Notes: generated from the letters alone by a model not told the origin. Positions 1 through 9,041 are shown, counted from the stretch's first letter. The stretch is DNA of 64,000 nt from CAZYQW01 sp964649825 (GCA_964649825.1 CAZYQW010000058.1:58134-122133), one strand, 5' to 3'. Made by a program: numbers and translations.

Positions 1-23
1 TGCGCGTCGTCGTCGCGCCGCTC

Positions 24-602
24 TCATGTTCGGTCGACGACGTCGCGCATGTGCGTGAAGCGCGACCGCTCGGGCGCGGCGCCGAACAGCGCGAAGCAGA
101 CGAGGCCCGCCAGGGCCGCCGCGAGCACGTTCATGCGGATGTCGTCGACGTCGTAGTACCGCACGGGCGAGAGCCCCTGCACGTACTCGTCGAACCAACC
201 CGCGAGGGACGTGACGACGAGCGCGAGCAGGTACGGCCACGTGCCGCGAACGTCGATCGTGAGCGCGCGCAGCGAGAGCAGATAGAGGACGCCGTACTCG
301 AGGAAGTGGAACCGCTCGGACGGTGAGCTCCGTACGTGGATCATGGCGAACGCGAACGCGACGAACGCCGGCGTGGTTCGCAGGTAGACCCACGGGCTCG
401 TGACGCGGGCCCCGACGACGAGCAGGTACAACATCGCCGCGGCGGCCACCGCGAACAGGAGCTTCACCGTCTGCCACAGGTAGCCGCGCGAGCGAAGGAA
501 GAGCGAGACCTCGTACGCCGTGTCGAGCGTGAGGATGATGAACGCGAGGAACAGGACGAAGAGGGACCAGGCGCGAACGCGGTCGATCGCGGTCGGGCTC
601 AC
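24..602 (-). CDS. VanZ-like integral membrane protein
   Basis: 192-aa polytopic membrane protein. Four or five hydrophobic segments are visible, and the second half carries the VanZ-like pattern: HFLEYGVLYLL, then WFDEYVQ and a D-D-x-x-x-N stretch (YDVDDIRMNVLAA). VanZ-family proteins are membrane proteins of poorly defined function, best known from teicoplanin resistance in enterococci; a resistance role here is not implied. The start is GTG at 602, and it overlaps the TGA of the upstream 55-aa gene (GTGA), so translation is probably coupled. It is the last gene of a minus-strand unit that begins with the FGE-like gene at 2109. The family call is firm, the function unknown. Confidence 0.75.
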   Translation of the reverse strand: MSPTAIDRVRAWSLFVLFLAFIILTLDTAYEVSLFLRSRGYLWQTVKLLFAVAAAAMLYLLVVGARVTSPWVYLRTTPAFVAFAFAMIHVRSSPSERFHFLEYGVLYLLSLRALTIDVRGTWPYLLALVVTSLAGWFDEYVQGLSPVRYYDVDDIRMNVLAAALAGLVCFALFGAAPERSRFTHMRDVVDRT

Positions 603-766
603 CGGCTCTTCGTCTCGAGCGACCGCCCGCTTTCCTCGAGGATCTCCTCGATCTCGGCCCGAATCGCGCGCCGCCGCGACAGGAACACGAGCAGGTGGAA
701 CGGCAGCACGGCCAGCTCGACGAGCGTGAGTCCAAACAGGTAGAGGATCGAGCGCGTGGCGCTCAT
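599..766 (-). CDS. small membrane protein, 55 aa, unknown function
   Basis: A 55-codon gene between the FGE-like and VanZ-like genes. Its ATG (766-764) overlaps the upstream TGA (765-763) as ATGA, and its own TGA overlaps the downstream GTG. One hydrophobic segment spans about residues 7-30 (start MSATRSILYLFG), followed by an Arg-rich stretch (SRRRAIRAE) and an acidic helix (EIEEILEESG). This pattern fits a single-pass protein with a cytoplasmic amphipathic tail. I do not recognise a family. Support comes from the double overlap and from the sensible membrane topology, not from homology. Confidence 0.6.
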   Translation of the reverse strand: MSATRSILYLFGLTLVELAVLPFHLLVFLSRRRAIRAEIEEILEESGRSLETKSR

Positions 767-2109
767 TTCGACTTCTTCACGTCCATCGCGCACCGGAAAC
801 CGAGGTGGGGTTTGCGCGTGGAGAGCCCCGGAGCGATCCAACGGAACACGGCGGCCGAGACGTCGGAGCCCGAGTTGAAGTTGCCGCCGCGCACCGCGAC
901 CTGGACGAGATTCGACTCGAGCGGCCCTTCGATGACGTCCCCGTCCGCCGTCGTCGCGGTCCATTCCTCGACGTTGCCGGACATGTCGTCGCAACCGAAC
1001 GCGGAGCGACCGCCAGGAAACGACCCCACCGGCGCCGTATCGCCGAGGCCGGCCTCGCGATCGTTCGAGTTGCCCGGCGCGTATTGGTCGCCCCAAGGGA
1101 AGTGCGTGCCACGAGCTCCACGCGCGGCCGCCTCCCACTCCTCCTCGGTCGGCAGGCGTTTACCGGCCCATGTCGCGTAGGCGAGCGCGTCGTTGAAGCT
1201 GACGCCGACGACCGGGTGATCGGCGCGCCCTTCCGGGATCGTGTACGTCCCGTCCGGCCCCTTCTCCCAGTAGCGCGGCAGCCTCTCGAGTTGGTTCGTC
1301 AGTTCGAGGGTCTTCCAGTACGCGTGGTACTCGTCATTCGTGACTTCGGTCCGGTCGATGTAGAACGTGCGCAACGTCACCCGTTTGCCGCGCCTTCCGA
1401 TGCCCTTGCGCTCCCAGCCGGCGTGAGGGCCGAGCTGGTACTGCCCGCCCTTCACCTCGACCATGCCGGGCGGCAGGCGCTCTCCTCCCGCCGCGAAGCG
1501 CTCGGGCGATCGCTCGCGCTCGACGCGGCGACCCGCCTCGATGTAGGCGGCGTGCGCGTCGTGGTACACGTGCGCCGTCCCGACGTGGGTGTAGAGCGCG
1601 TCGTTCCAGACCTCCGCGAAGTCGCGATCCGGCACGAACACCTCGCGCAGCACGACGTCGGTTCGCTCGCTCAGACCCTCGAGCGCGGGATCGGTCAAGC
1701 TCGGGAGGATCCTCTCGACCAACCGATTCGCGAGCGCGGCGTGGAAGCCCGGGTCGACGGCGGTCGCGTCCAGCGTATCGACGAGCCCATCCGCCGCGAT
1801 GAGGAGCTGCGCGTTCTTCGTCGGTCTCCGCCCGCCCGGCCCGGTCAGGAGCCGCGATTGCAGTGCCTCCGCGTCGGCCAGGATCGCGTCCGTGACCCGC
1901 GCGATGGTCTCGGGCAGGGCGGCGCAGATCGACGTATACGCGGCCTCCATCCGGAGGTACTCGGCCTCCAACGCGACCTCCGCGTCGCGCAGCTCGGTCG
2001 TGCGCGCCTCGAACTCGCGTTCCACGGCCGTCTTCTCTTCCTGCGCCGCCATCGTCGCGCCGACGAGGAGCATCAACTCGATCGCCATCGTCATCATGGT
2101 GCGCATCAT
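763..2109 (-). CDS. secreted FGE/SUMF1-like (sulfatase-modifying factor fold) protein
   Basis: 448 aa. I chose the start at 2109 because it gives a signal peptide (MMRTMMTMAIELMLLVGATMAAQ); the longer open frame runs into the kinase gene upstream. Residues about 25-205 form a helical region with no assignment. Residues about 213-445 match the FGE-sulfatase domain: PPGMVEVKGG, FYIDRTEVTNDEY, HPVVGVSFNDALAYATWAGKRLPTEEEWE, MSGNVEEW, AVRGGNF and LGFRC. True formylglycine-generating enzymes bind copper with two cysteines shortly after the RGG motif. Here that stretch (SGSDVSAAVFRW) has none, so sulfatase activation is unlikely. A binding or structural role, as in other catalytically inert members, is more probable. 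It leads the operon with the 55-aa and VanZ-like genes. Confidence 0.85.
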   Translation of the reverse strand: MMRTMMTMAIELMLLVGATMAAQEEKTAVEREFEARTTELRDAEVALEAEYLRMEAAYTSICAALPETIARVTDAILADAEALQSRLLTGPGGRRPTKNAQLLIAADGLVDTLDATAVDPGFHAALANRLVERILPSLTDPALEGLSERTDVVLREVFVPDRDFAEVWNDALYTHVGTAHVYHDAHAAYIEAGRRVERERSPERFAAGGERLPPGMVEVKGGQYQLGPHAGWERKGIGRRGKRVTLRTFYIDRTEVTNDEYHAYWKTLELTNQLERLPRYWEKGPDGTYTIPEGRADHPVVGVSFNDALAYATWAGKRLPTEEEWEAAARGARGTHFPWGDQYAPGNSNDREAGLGDTAPVGSFPGGRSAFGCDDMSGNVEEWTATTADGDVIEGPLESNLVQVAVRGGNFNSGSDVSAAVFRWIAPGLSTRKPHLGFRCAMDVKKSK

Positions 2110-2164
2110 AGTCACGTTCGCGGGAGACTTCAGCCGGGGAGACGGGCCCGGGTGCAGGGATCGA

Positions 2165-5137
2165 TCATCCGCGACGCGACGTTGGCGCGGCGTCCGCGTT
2201 CCTTCGCAGTCCTTCCACGATCGCGTCGAACGCCGCCGACGCCCGGAGCGGAGCGAACGCCTCGTCGGTCGCCACGTGGTCGGCGTCGGTGCAGCCGGCC
2301 GAAACCGCACGTTCGAGGAGGTGGATCGCGAGGCTCCGGGTCTCATCGAGCAGGCGTCCCCGGTCCGGTTCGGTGAGGGTCGCGTCGCGTTCGATCAGCG
2401 GCAGGCATTCCGCCAGGATTCCACCCGCGATCCGCCCGGCGCGGACGTCCATGGGCTGAACGTCCGGAAGCATCGTCGCCGCAGCCGCCGCGGCGCGGTG
2501 ATCGCCGAGGTCGCGGCAGGCCTGAGCCAGGAACCAGAGGCAGCGGAAGAGCGACTCGTCCCAGCCCGGATGCTCGGGGTTGCGGGCGCGCACCGCCTCG
2601 ATGAGGGCACGCGCCTCCTCGAAGCTCGACCGCGCCTCCGCGACGTTCCCCTCGTCGAGCGCCACGCTCCCGAGGTTCACGATGCCGGCGGCGAGGTTGA
2701 ACTCGGCATCGATCGCGCCCGGCTCGGCGGCGAGGATGGAGCGGAGGACGTCGAGCGAACGTGCGTAGATGCGGCGGCTGGTCGCGAAGTCTCGATCGTG
2801 CGCATGGATCATCGCGAGCGAGTGCAGAACGGAGGAGAGGATCTGCCGTCCCTCGCCGGATTCGGGGAAGTCCTCGAGCAGCGTCTCGATCGTGGCGAGG
2901 GCATCCTCTCCCGCTCGGCGGGCCTCGTCGATGCGATCCAGCCCGAGGAGCGCCTGCGCACGCTGCGACTGGAGGCGGAGGGCGAGCATCTCCAGCGACA
3001 GTTCGTCGAACGCCGGCTCCAACCCGGGCGTCGCGTGCGGCAAGGTGGTCACGCCGACGGCGTCTTCGTGCCGGCCAAGGGCCAAGAGCAGGCTCGCGAA
3101 GTTCGCGCGGTTCGCGAGCTCCTCGCGCGCAAGGACGAGGCGGCGTTCGTCGTCACGGCACGTCGCGAGCGCCTGGTCGAGGAACCGGCCGTACGTTCGA
3201 TGCGCGTCGATCGCCTCGTCGATCCGGCCGAGCTTGCCGAGGAGGATCGCGCGCCGGCGGAGGGCGACGCCGCGGTCGAGCTCGATCTCTCCGTCCGCGT
3301 CGGGGAGCGCGAGAAGCCCGAGCGCGTCATCGATCGCGGCGAGGCCTTCCTCCGGGCGCCCGAGGAACTGGAGCACGCTGGTCTTCGTGGTCAGGATCTG
3401 CGCGACGAGCACGCGGCGAGCGACGTCCGACCACGACCCCGCCGCGGGCGAGCGCGCCAGCGGCTCGCCCTTCATCAGCGCCTCGAGCGCGTGCTCCGGA
3501 CGTCCGAGCTCGTGCCGCAGGCGGCCGACGCGCAGCGCGGCGGCCGCGCCGTGGCGCGTCATCTCCGGCGTCGCGTCGGTCGACGCGTCGGCAAGCATGC
3601 GCTCCTCGAAGGCGAGCGCGCTCTCGAGGAGCTTCTGGCGCAGCGGCAGCATGCGCGGCACGAAGAGGAGCCGTTCCTGCGCCACCTGGGTGAGCAGGAG
3701 GTCGATCGCCTCGCGGGTCCGATCGCGCTCGCGCTTCACCTGTTCGAGCGCCGCGCTCTTCTCGTCGAGGGCGGCCCGGATCTGGCGGTTCGCGCGCCGC
3801 TCCTGCGCGATCCACAGGGCGGGCCCGCCGAGCACGACGAGCGCGGCGGCGGCCAGGGCCACGGCCGCGGCGGGGCGGCGCTGCGCCCACCGCCTCGTGC
3901 GCAGGAGCACTCCCGGGCGGCGGGCCTGGATCGGGCGCAGCTCGAGCACGTTCCCGACGTCGTCGGCGAACGCGGCCGCCGACGCGTATCGTCGCTCTCG
4001 GTCCTTCTCCATCGCGGCCAGGCAGGTGGTCTCGGCGTCGCGGAGCACGGATGCATTGAACGTCCGCGGCGCCGCGGCGGCGCCGGCCAGCACGGCCGCG
4101 CAGGTCGACTCGACCGAGTCCGCGGCGAACGCGGCGCGCAGGGTGAGCAGCTCGTAGAGGGTCACGCCGAGGGAGTAGACGTCGGTGCGCTCGTCCACGG
4201 AAGCGTGATCTCCACGCACCTGCTCGGGGCTCATGTAGGCGGCCGAGCCGAGGTGCATCCCCGTCCGCGTCAGCTCGTCGGCCCCCTCGGCCCGGGCCAG
4301 CCCGAAGTCGAGCAGGCGTACGCGGCCGTCGCACGTGATCATGACGTTGCTCGGTTTGATGTCCCGGTGGAGCACCCCCCGCTCGTGGGCGTGCGCCAGT
4401 GCCTCCGCGACGTGGCGGGCGATGCGGAGGCACGCCGCGACCCACGTCCCGGAGAACATCCGTCGTGCCGCCTCCCCGACCGTCGACTCCCGTGATCCGA
4501 CCCGCCTTCCGACGGTCGCCGCGGCGGCCGACTCCGCCGCGGTCCGCTCGCGCCGCTCCGTGACGGCGTGGACCGCCAGCTCGAGGTCCCGGGCCATCAG
4601 CGTCGTCGGATCCCGGTAGGCGACCTCGGCGAGGACTTCCTGGACGGTTGCCCCGTCGACCCACTCCATCGCCAGGTACGGAGCGCCGCGCTCCTCTCCG
4701 CCTGCGATCACGGATACGATGCCTGGATGGTGCATCCGAGCCAACGCGTCCACCTCGCGCCGAAACCGCTCCCGCGCGCCCGGGAAATAGAGCAGCTCGG
4801 GACGGACGAGCTTCAACGCGACGGGGCGCTTCAGCTCGTCTTGCTCGGCGAGGTAGACGACTCCCATCCCGCCGCCGCCGAGGCGGCGGACGAGGCGGAA
4901 CGAGCCGATCCGTTGCGGCGGTCCGTCGGGCGCGGGCTCGATGAGGAACCCGGTGGAGCGAAGAGCCGAGATTCGCGCGCGGAGCGCCGGGGCGTCGCTC
5001 GGATGTTGCGCCATGAACACCTCGAGCGCCGACTCGCCGCCGGTGTCGAGCGACTCGAGGGCTCGAGCCACGAGATCCGCCATGTCGCCGCCGTCGGGGG
5101 AGGCGGAGCGGGCGGGGCGATCGTTGGACGTCGTCAT
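2165..5137 (-). CDS. Ser/Thr protein kinase with transmembrane segment and TPR-like C-terminal region
   Basis: 990 aa from the ATG at 5137. A short N-terminal regulatory region precedes a Hanks-type kinase domain (about 80-400): glycine loop GGGGMGVVY at 87-95, ATP-anchoring Lys109 in VALKL, HRDIKPSN at 257 and DFGLA at 277, then SAAYMSPEQVRG. All catalytic residues are present. About 60 residues rich in Arg and Ala (about 170-235) are inserted before the helix that leads to the HRD motif. A transmembrane segment (about 423-443) follows, then some 540 residues of helical, TPR-like repeats, presumably outside the cytoplasm. The gene is divergent from an ECF sigma factor gene, which is a recurrent planctomycete pairing, so it may signal to that sigma factor. 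This partnership is inferred from position only. Confidence 0.92.
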   Translation of the reverse strand: MTTSNDRPARSASPDGGDMADLVARALESLDTGGESALEVFMAQHPSDAPALRARISALRSTGFLIEPAPDGPPQRIGSFRLVRRLGGGGMGVVYLAEQDELKRPVALKLVRPELLYFPGARERFRREVDALARMHHPGIVSVIAGGEERGAPYLAMEWVDGATVQEVLAEVAYRDPTTLMARDLELAVHAVTERRERTAAESAAAATVGRRVGSRESTVGEAARRMFSGTWVAACLRIARHVAEALAHAHERGVLHRDIKPSNVMITCDGRVRLLDFGLARAEGADELTRTGMHLGSAAYMSPEQVRGDHASVDERTDVYSLGVTLYELLTLRAAFAADSVESTCAAVLAGAAAAPRTFNASVLRDAETTCLAAMEKDRERRYASAAAFADDVGNVLELRPIQARRPGVLLRTRRWAQRRPAAAVALAAAALVVLGGPALWIAQERRANRQIRAALDEKSAALEQVKRERDRTREAIDLLLTQVAQERLLFVPRMLPLRQKLLESALAFEERMLADASTDATPEMTRHGAAAALRVGRLRHELGRPEHALEALMKGEPLARSPAAGSWSDVARRVLVAQILTTKTSVLQFLGRPEEGLAAIDDALGLLALPDADGEIELDRGVALRRRAILLGKLGRIDEAIDAHRTYGRFLDQALATCRDDERRLVLAREELANRANFASLLLALGRHEDAVGVTTLPHATPGLEPAFDELSLEMLALRLQSQRAQALLGLDRIDEARRAGEDALATIETLLEDFPESGEGRQILSSVLHSLAMIHAHDRDFATSRRIYARSLDVLRSILAAEPGAIDAEFNLAAGIVNLGSVALDEGNVAEARSSFEEARALIEAVRARNPEHPGWDESLFRCLWFLAQACRDLGDHRAAAAAATMLPDVQPMDVRAGRIAGGILAECLPLIERDATLTEPDRGRLLDETRSLAIHLLERAVSAGCTDADHVATDEAFAPLRASAAFDAIVEGLRRNADAAPTSRRG

Positions 5138-5169
5138 GAGGGAAACGCTCCGGGTGCGGAGGATTCTAC
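5138..5169. promoter_or_regulatory. very short divergent intergenic region between kinase and ECF sigma genes
   Basis: Only 32 bp separate the kinase ATG (5137, minus) from the sigma ATG (5170, plus). A GGAGG-like ribosome binding site for the sigma gene lies at about 5158-5162. There is no room for two separate promoters, so at least one must lie inside the opposite gene or the transcripts must overlap. I see no clear sigma-70 hexamers here. Confidence 0.4.
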
Positions 5170-5784
5170 ATGACGATGGATGAGCGGGAGCTGGTCGAGC
5201 GGGCGGTCGGAGGCGACTCGGCCGCCGTCGAGGAGCTGCTCTGTCGCCACATGCCGCGCCTCCGGGCGTGGGTCCGGCTGCGGTGCGGGCCCGCGCTGCG
5301 CGCTCAAGAGTCGGCGAGCGACGTGGTGCAGTCGATCTGCCGCGACGTGCTCCGCAACCTCGAGCAGTTCCGCTACCCCGGGGAGGCGGCGTTCCGCGCG
5401 TGGCTCTACGCCACCGCCGCGCGCAAGGTCGCCGACCGCGCGGAGTACTGGCGGGCCGCGCGACGCGATCCGGCGCGGCTCGAGCCGTTGGAGGGCCACG
5501 TCCTCTCGGGAAATCCGAACGTGGCCGAGCAGGAAGCGTTCCGTTCCGTGTGCTCGCCCAGCGAGGCGGCGATGGGGCTCGAGACGATGGAGCGGATCGA
5601 GCGGGCGTTCGCGCGGCTGCCCGAGCCGCAGCGGGAGGTGATCCTCCTCTCGCGTCTGGCCGGGCTTTCGCACGCCGAGATCGGCGAGCGCCTCGACCTC
5701 CCGGCAGCGACGGTACGCATGCGTCTCTTCCGCGCGCTCGGCGACCTCGCCGATGAGCTCCGTCGCGAGGGGATCGAGAGCTGA
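5170..5784 (+). CDS. ECF-type RNA polymerase sigma factor
   Basis: 204 aa, the usual length for a group 4 sigma factor. The region 2 helix is visible in the first 85 residues (AAVEELLCRHMPRLRAWV, ASDVVQSICRDVLRNL, FRAWLYATAARKVADR). Region 4 is visible at about 145-200 (RLPEPQREVILLSRLAGLSHAEIGE, then ATVRMRLFRAL). A linker of about 40 residues separates them. No anti-sigma gene follows; the neighbour on the other side is a membrane Ser/Thr kinase, so control by phosphorylation is plausible but unproven. A GGAGG-like site precedes the ATG by about 7 nt. A second in-frame ATG at 5176 is possible. Confidence 0.93.
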   Translation: MTMDERELVERAVGGDSAAVEELLCRHMPRLRAWVRLRCGPALRAQESASDVVQSICRDVLRNLEQFRYPGEAAFRAWLYATAARKVADRAEYWRAARRDPARLEPLEGHVLSGNPNVAEQEAFRSVCSPSEAAMGLETMERIERAFARLPEPQREVILLSRLAGLSHAEIGERLDLPAATVRMRLFRALGDLADELRREGIES

Positions 5785-5879
5785 AACCCGCCCGCCACGC
5801 CGCGGCGAACGGGACGTTCCTGCGCGGCGCGGCCATCGCGCCCGGCGGGGCGAGCCGGGACGTCTCGCGGCAGGGCGGC

Positions 5880-5921
5880 GCCGCTCCGGCGGCGTTCGCC
5901 GCCGCTCCGGCGGCGTTCGGC
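5880..5921. repeat. two tandem 21-bp GC-rich units between the sigma gene and recG
   Basis: Unit gccgctccggcggcgttcg plus two bases occurs at 5880-5900 and 5901-5921 with one mismatch near the end. Each unit holds a short palindrome (gccg...cggc), so the transcript could fold into two hairpins. It lies 96 bp after the sigma stop and 30 bp before the recG ATG. There is no T-tract, so an intrinsic terminator is not supported. Confidence 0.6.
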
Positions 5922-5951
5922 GCCAAGGGCTCCCTTCGCTATCCTGCCGCG

Positions 5952-8024
5952 ATGGCCGCCCGCGTTCCCGCTCCGGATCCCGACCTGGCAACCCCCGTCG
6001 ACGCCCTCCCCGGCATCGGACCGGCTCGGGCCGACGCGCTCGCCTCGGTCGGACTCCGAACCGTGCGTGACCTCGTCCTTCACGTGCCGCGGCAGCATCG
6101 GCCCCGCTTCGAAGCGGTGCCGATCGCGAACCTCGCGGTCGGCGAGGCGGCGGCGATCGAGGGCGAGATCACCGCGTTGCGTGGCTGGCGGCGCGGGCGA
6201 CGGGCCGTCGCGCGTCTCGTGGTGAAGGACGCGACCGGCGAGTTGGACGTCCTCTTCTTCAACCAGCCGCACGTGCATCACGCCTTCAAGCGCGGCGAGC
6301 GCTGTTTCTTCCAGGGAAAGGTCGGAGAGCGCGACGGCCGGCGGAGCCTGACGGTCGAGCACTATGAGAAGGAGGGCGCGGCGACCAGCGCGCGGATTCC
6401 GATCTACGAGCTCCCCGACGGGGTGCCGCCCCGGCTCTTCAAGCGGATCGTCCGGCCGCTGATCGAGCGGCTTGCGCTGCACCTCGACGATTGGCGCGCG
6501 GCGGCCGGTCTCGCCGCCAACGGGCTGCCGTCGATCGCCGAGACGGTCGCCGCGCTCCACGCGCCGCGAGACGACGCGCAGTTCGAGGCGGCGCGGCGGC
6601 GGCTCGCCTACGAGGAGCTCATCCGCCTCGTGATGCCGTTGACCCAGGAGCGCGCGCGACGGTATCGCGTGAGCAAGCCGCGCCCGACCCGCCCGACCCG
6701 GCCGGAGCTCGAGACGGTCACGTCGGCGCTGCCGTTCTCGCAGACCGCGGCCCAGCGTCGCGCGATCGCGGAAATCGCGGGCGACCTGGCGCGGCCGTCT
6801 CCGATGCACCGCCTCCTCCACGGCGACGTCGGCTCCGGCAAGACGGCGGTCGCGCTCGTCGCGCTGGCCTTGGTCGCGCGCGCTGGGTCGCAGGGCGCAC
6901 TGCTCGCTCCCACCGATCTGCTGGCGCGCCAGCACGCTCGCTCGGCCGCGCCCTTCTTCGGTTCGCTCGGCGTCGAGGCGCACGTGCTGTCGCGGGCTAC
7001 GCGCGGGCCCGAGCGCCGCGCGATCCGCGAGCGGCTGCGGAGCGGAGCCCCGTGCGTCGTGCTCGGCACGCACGCGCTCCTGCCGCGGTCGGTCGAGATT
7101 CCGCGGCTGACCCTCGCGGTCGTCGACGAACAGCACCGGTTCGGAGTCTCGCAGCGGGCGCGGCTGCGATCGAAGGCGACCGACGTCGACCTTCTCGTCA
7201 TGACGGCGACTCCGATCCCGCGCTCGCTGTCGATGACACTCTACGGCGACCTCGACCTCTCCGTCCTGGACGAGCTTCCGCCCGGGCGGAAGCCGATCGT
7301 CACGCGGCGTGTCGGACGGGACGACCTGAAGGACGTGGCCGACGCGGCCCGCGCGGAGGTGGCGCGCGGTGGCCGCGTCTACTTCGTCTGCCCGTTCGTC
7401 TCCGCGTCCGCGGAGCGCGACGTGGCGGCGGCCGAGCAGTTCGTCGACCGCCTCCGCCGCTACTACCGCGATCGTCCGCTCGTCGCGATCGCGCACGGCC
7501 GGCGCTCCTCCGAGCAGAATCGCGCCGCCCTCGACGACTTCGCGAGCGGGCTCCGCCCGGTGCTCGTTTCGACCGTCGTGATCGAGGTGGGCGTCGACGT
7601 CCCGCAGGCGACGATGATGGTCGTGCTCGATGCGCATCGGTTCGGGCTCGCGACCCTTCATCAGCTTCGCGGCCGCGTCGGCCGCGGCGACCGGCCGTCA
7701 TCGTGCGTGCTCGTCTGCGGCACCGGCGCCGAGGACGCGACGCGCCGCCTCGACGTCCTGGTCGAGGAATCCGACGGGTTTCGCATCGCCGAGGAGGACC
7801 TGCGGTTCCGGGGGGCCGGGCAACTGTTCGGGACGCGCCAGCACGGTGCGTTCGACCTGGTCTACGCCGACCTCGTCCAGGACTTCGCGCTCCTCGCGCG
7901 CGCGCGCGCCGATGCGTCGCAGCTCGTCGAGGCGGCGCAGGAGGGCTTGATCGGCTCGCTGCCTCTCCATTCGACCGGCGTTTCGATCGGCGCCGTCCGC
8001 GGCGGAGCCGTCGGGCCGGGGTAG
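5952..8024 (+). CDS. recG: ATP-dependent DNA helicase RecG
   Basis: 690 aa, normal for RecG, which regresses stalled replication forks and processes Holliday junctions. The N-terminal wedge/OB region includes a helix-hairpin-helix-like stretch (LPGIGPARADAL) and DVLFFNQPHV. The helicase core has Walker A GDVGSGKTAV at 291-300, the RecG-type DExH box DEQHRFGV, TATPIPRSL, and the C-terminal lobe VIEVGVDVPQA with QLRGRVGRG. The C-terminal domain carries FRGAGQLFGTRQHG. All motifs are intact. It stands alone downstream of the ECF sigma gene, separated by 167 bp. Confidence 0.97.
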   Translation: MAARVPAPDPDLATPVDALPGIGPARADALASVGLRTVRDLVLHVPRQHRPRFEAVPIANLAVGEAAAIEGEITALRGWRRGRRAVARLVVKDATGELDVLFFNQPHVHHAFKRGERCFFQGKVGERDGRRSLTVEHYEKEGAATSARIPIYELPDGVPPRLFKRIVRPLIERLALHLDDWRAAAGLAANGLPSIAETVAALHAPRDDAQFEAARRRLAYEELIRLVMPLTQERARRYRVSKPRPTRPTRPELETVTSALPFSQTAAQRRAIAEIAGDLARPSPMHRLLHGDVGSGKTAVALVALALVARAGSQGALLAPTDLLARQHARSAAPFFGSLGVEAHVLSRATRGPERRAIRERLRSGAPCVVLGTHALLPRSVEIPRLTLAVVDEQHRFGVSQRARLRSKATDVDLLVMTATPIPRSLSMTLYGDLDLSVLDELPPGRKPIVTRRVGRDDLKDVADAARAEVARGGRVYFVCPFVSASAERDVAAAEQFVDRLRRYYRDRPLVAIAHGRRSSEQNRAALDDFASGLRPVLVSTVVIEVGVDVPQATMMVVLDAHRFGLATLHQLRGRVGRGDRPSSCVLVCGTGAEDATRRLDVLVEESDGFRIAEEDLRFRGAGQLFGTRQHGAFDLVYADLVQDFALLARARADASQLVEAAQEGLIGSLPLHSTGVSIGAVRGGAVGPG

Positions 8025-8214
8025 TGAGGATCGCCACGAAGGAGCGGCGCCCAGGAGCTTTCGCGACGAGTTCGTCCGCGCTGCCACGAGAGGTGATCGG
8101 CGCACGGATCGAGGCGCGCGGCCTGCCGCGAACGCGAGTGCGCGGAGCGACGCAAACGCGGTCGGTGGCCGCGTCCGGCGGTGATAGAATTCGCACCGTC
8201 GGTCCAGGTGAGTC

Positions 8215-8451
8215 ATGACCACGAGTACGATCGCCCAATCGAACGCGACGACCTACACGCTCGAGGACCTCGTGCGGGAGGCGTGGCGCGGCCGCGTCCG
8301 GATCCCCGAGTTCCAGCGCCCCATGTCGATCTCGACGAGCCGGAAGGCGGCCGCCGCGACGATGTCGACACCCGCGAAGAGAGCGATTGCCGTGGTCGGC
8401 GGACCCGACCACGTGATGTCGATCGGTCGCGCGCGTCGCCTTCCGCGTTGA
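8215..8451 (+). pseudogene. 5' fragment of a DUF262 (GmrSD-like) gene, truncated
   Basis: The first 36 codons (8215-8322) read as the start of a DUF262 protein: TYTLEDLVREAWRGRVRIPEFQRP, the conserved IPxFQR opening of this ParB-like nuclease or GmrSD-related family. Right after the FQRP the expected R-W and DGQQR motifs are missing and the frame runs into sequence with no similarity, ending at 8451. The tail is antisense to the kinase remnant. The open frame is therefore a fusion of a genuine gene start and unrelated DNA. TAGAAT about 25 bp upstream could be a surviving -10 element. Confidence 0.65.
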
Positions 8452-8990
8452 TCACGTCGGACATGATGACCCGCGCGGATTCGTAACGAGCCAGGCGCAC
8501 GAACCGCGACCAGTTCCTCGGCATATCCCACCAAGTCATTCGTCAGTGGTTGTATGCCGGCGGACTTGCTCGCGCGCAATAGCGGCAGCACGCCAAGCTC
8601 CGGCGCATCCGCGGACAGCGCCTCGCTGAGCCGATTGCGCAATTCGAGCACCCAGCTCATGCGCTCCGCGTCGCGCTCGCGCAAGTGGTCGATCCCGATC
8701 CAACCGCCCGCCGCGGCCAAAGACGCGATCGTCACTACCACTGACGCGACTAGCATGCGATTGCGCGCGGCGAACTTCCACGCCCGCACGCCGACTCCCG
8801 GGCGGCGGGCGCGGATCGGCCGGCCATCGACGAACGCAGCGTAGATCCGCAGCAAACTCCGCGGCCGTGGCGTAGCGGTCGACCGGACGTTTCTCGAACG
8901 CCTCTCGCAGGATCGTATCGAGGTCGCGCGCAACGCGGCTCTCCGCCCGCGCGCGCTTGGCCGCTTCGTCCTCCGAATCGGATCATAGAC
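8330..8990 (-). pseudogene. decayed Ser/Thr protein kinase (C-lobe end, TM and start of the sensor region)
   Basis: On the minus strand one frame (8985 to about 8845) reads ARDLDTILREAFEKRPVDRYATAAEFAADLR, the end of a Hanks-type kinase C-lobe. The match continues in a second frame as AFVDGRPIRARRPGVGVRAWKFA, then a transmembrane segment (MLVASVVVTIASLAAAGGW) and a helical region. One extra base near 8843 explains the switch. Compare the intact kinase at 2165-5137, which has RPIQARRPGV and a TM at the same place. The N-lobe and catalytic motifs are absent, and the 3' end is lost at the junction with the DUF262 fragment. Boundaries are approximate. Confidence 0.65.
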
Positions 8991-9041
8991 TCGGCCGTCG
9001 CGCGGTGATCACGCCGACCGAGTCCTCATCGCGGGCGGGTC

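Noticed and set aside
1799..4495. 898-codon open frame on the plus strand
   Set aside because: Antisense to the kinase gene, which has complete catalytic motifs on minus.
5406..7661. 751-codon minus-strand frame across recG
   Set aside because: Antisense to RecG, whose helicase motifs are complete; low-complexity Arg/Asp composition.
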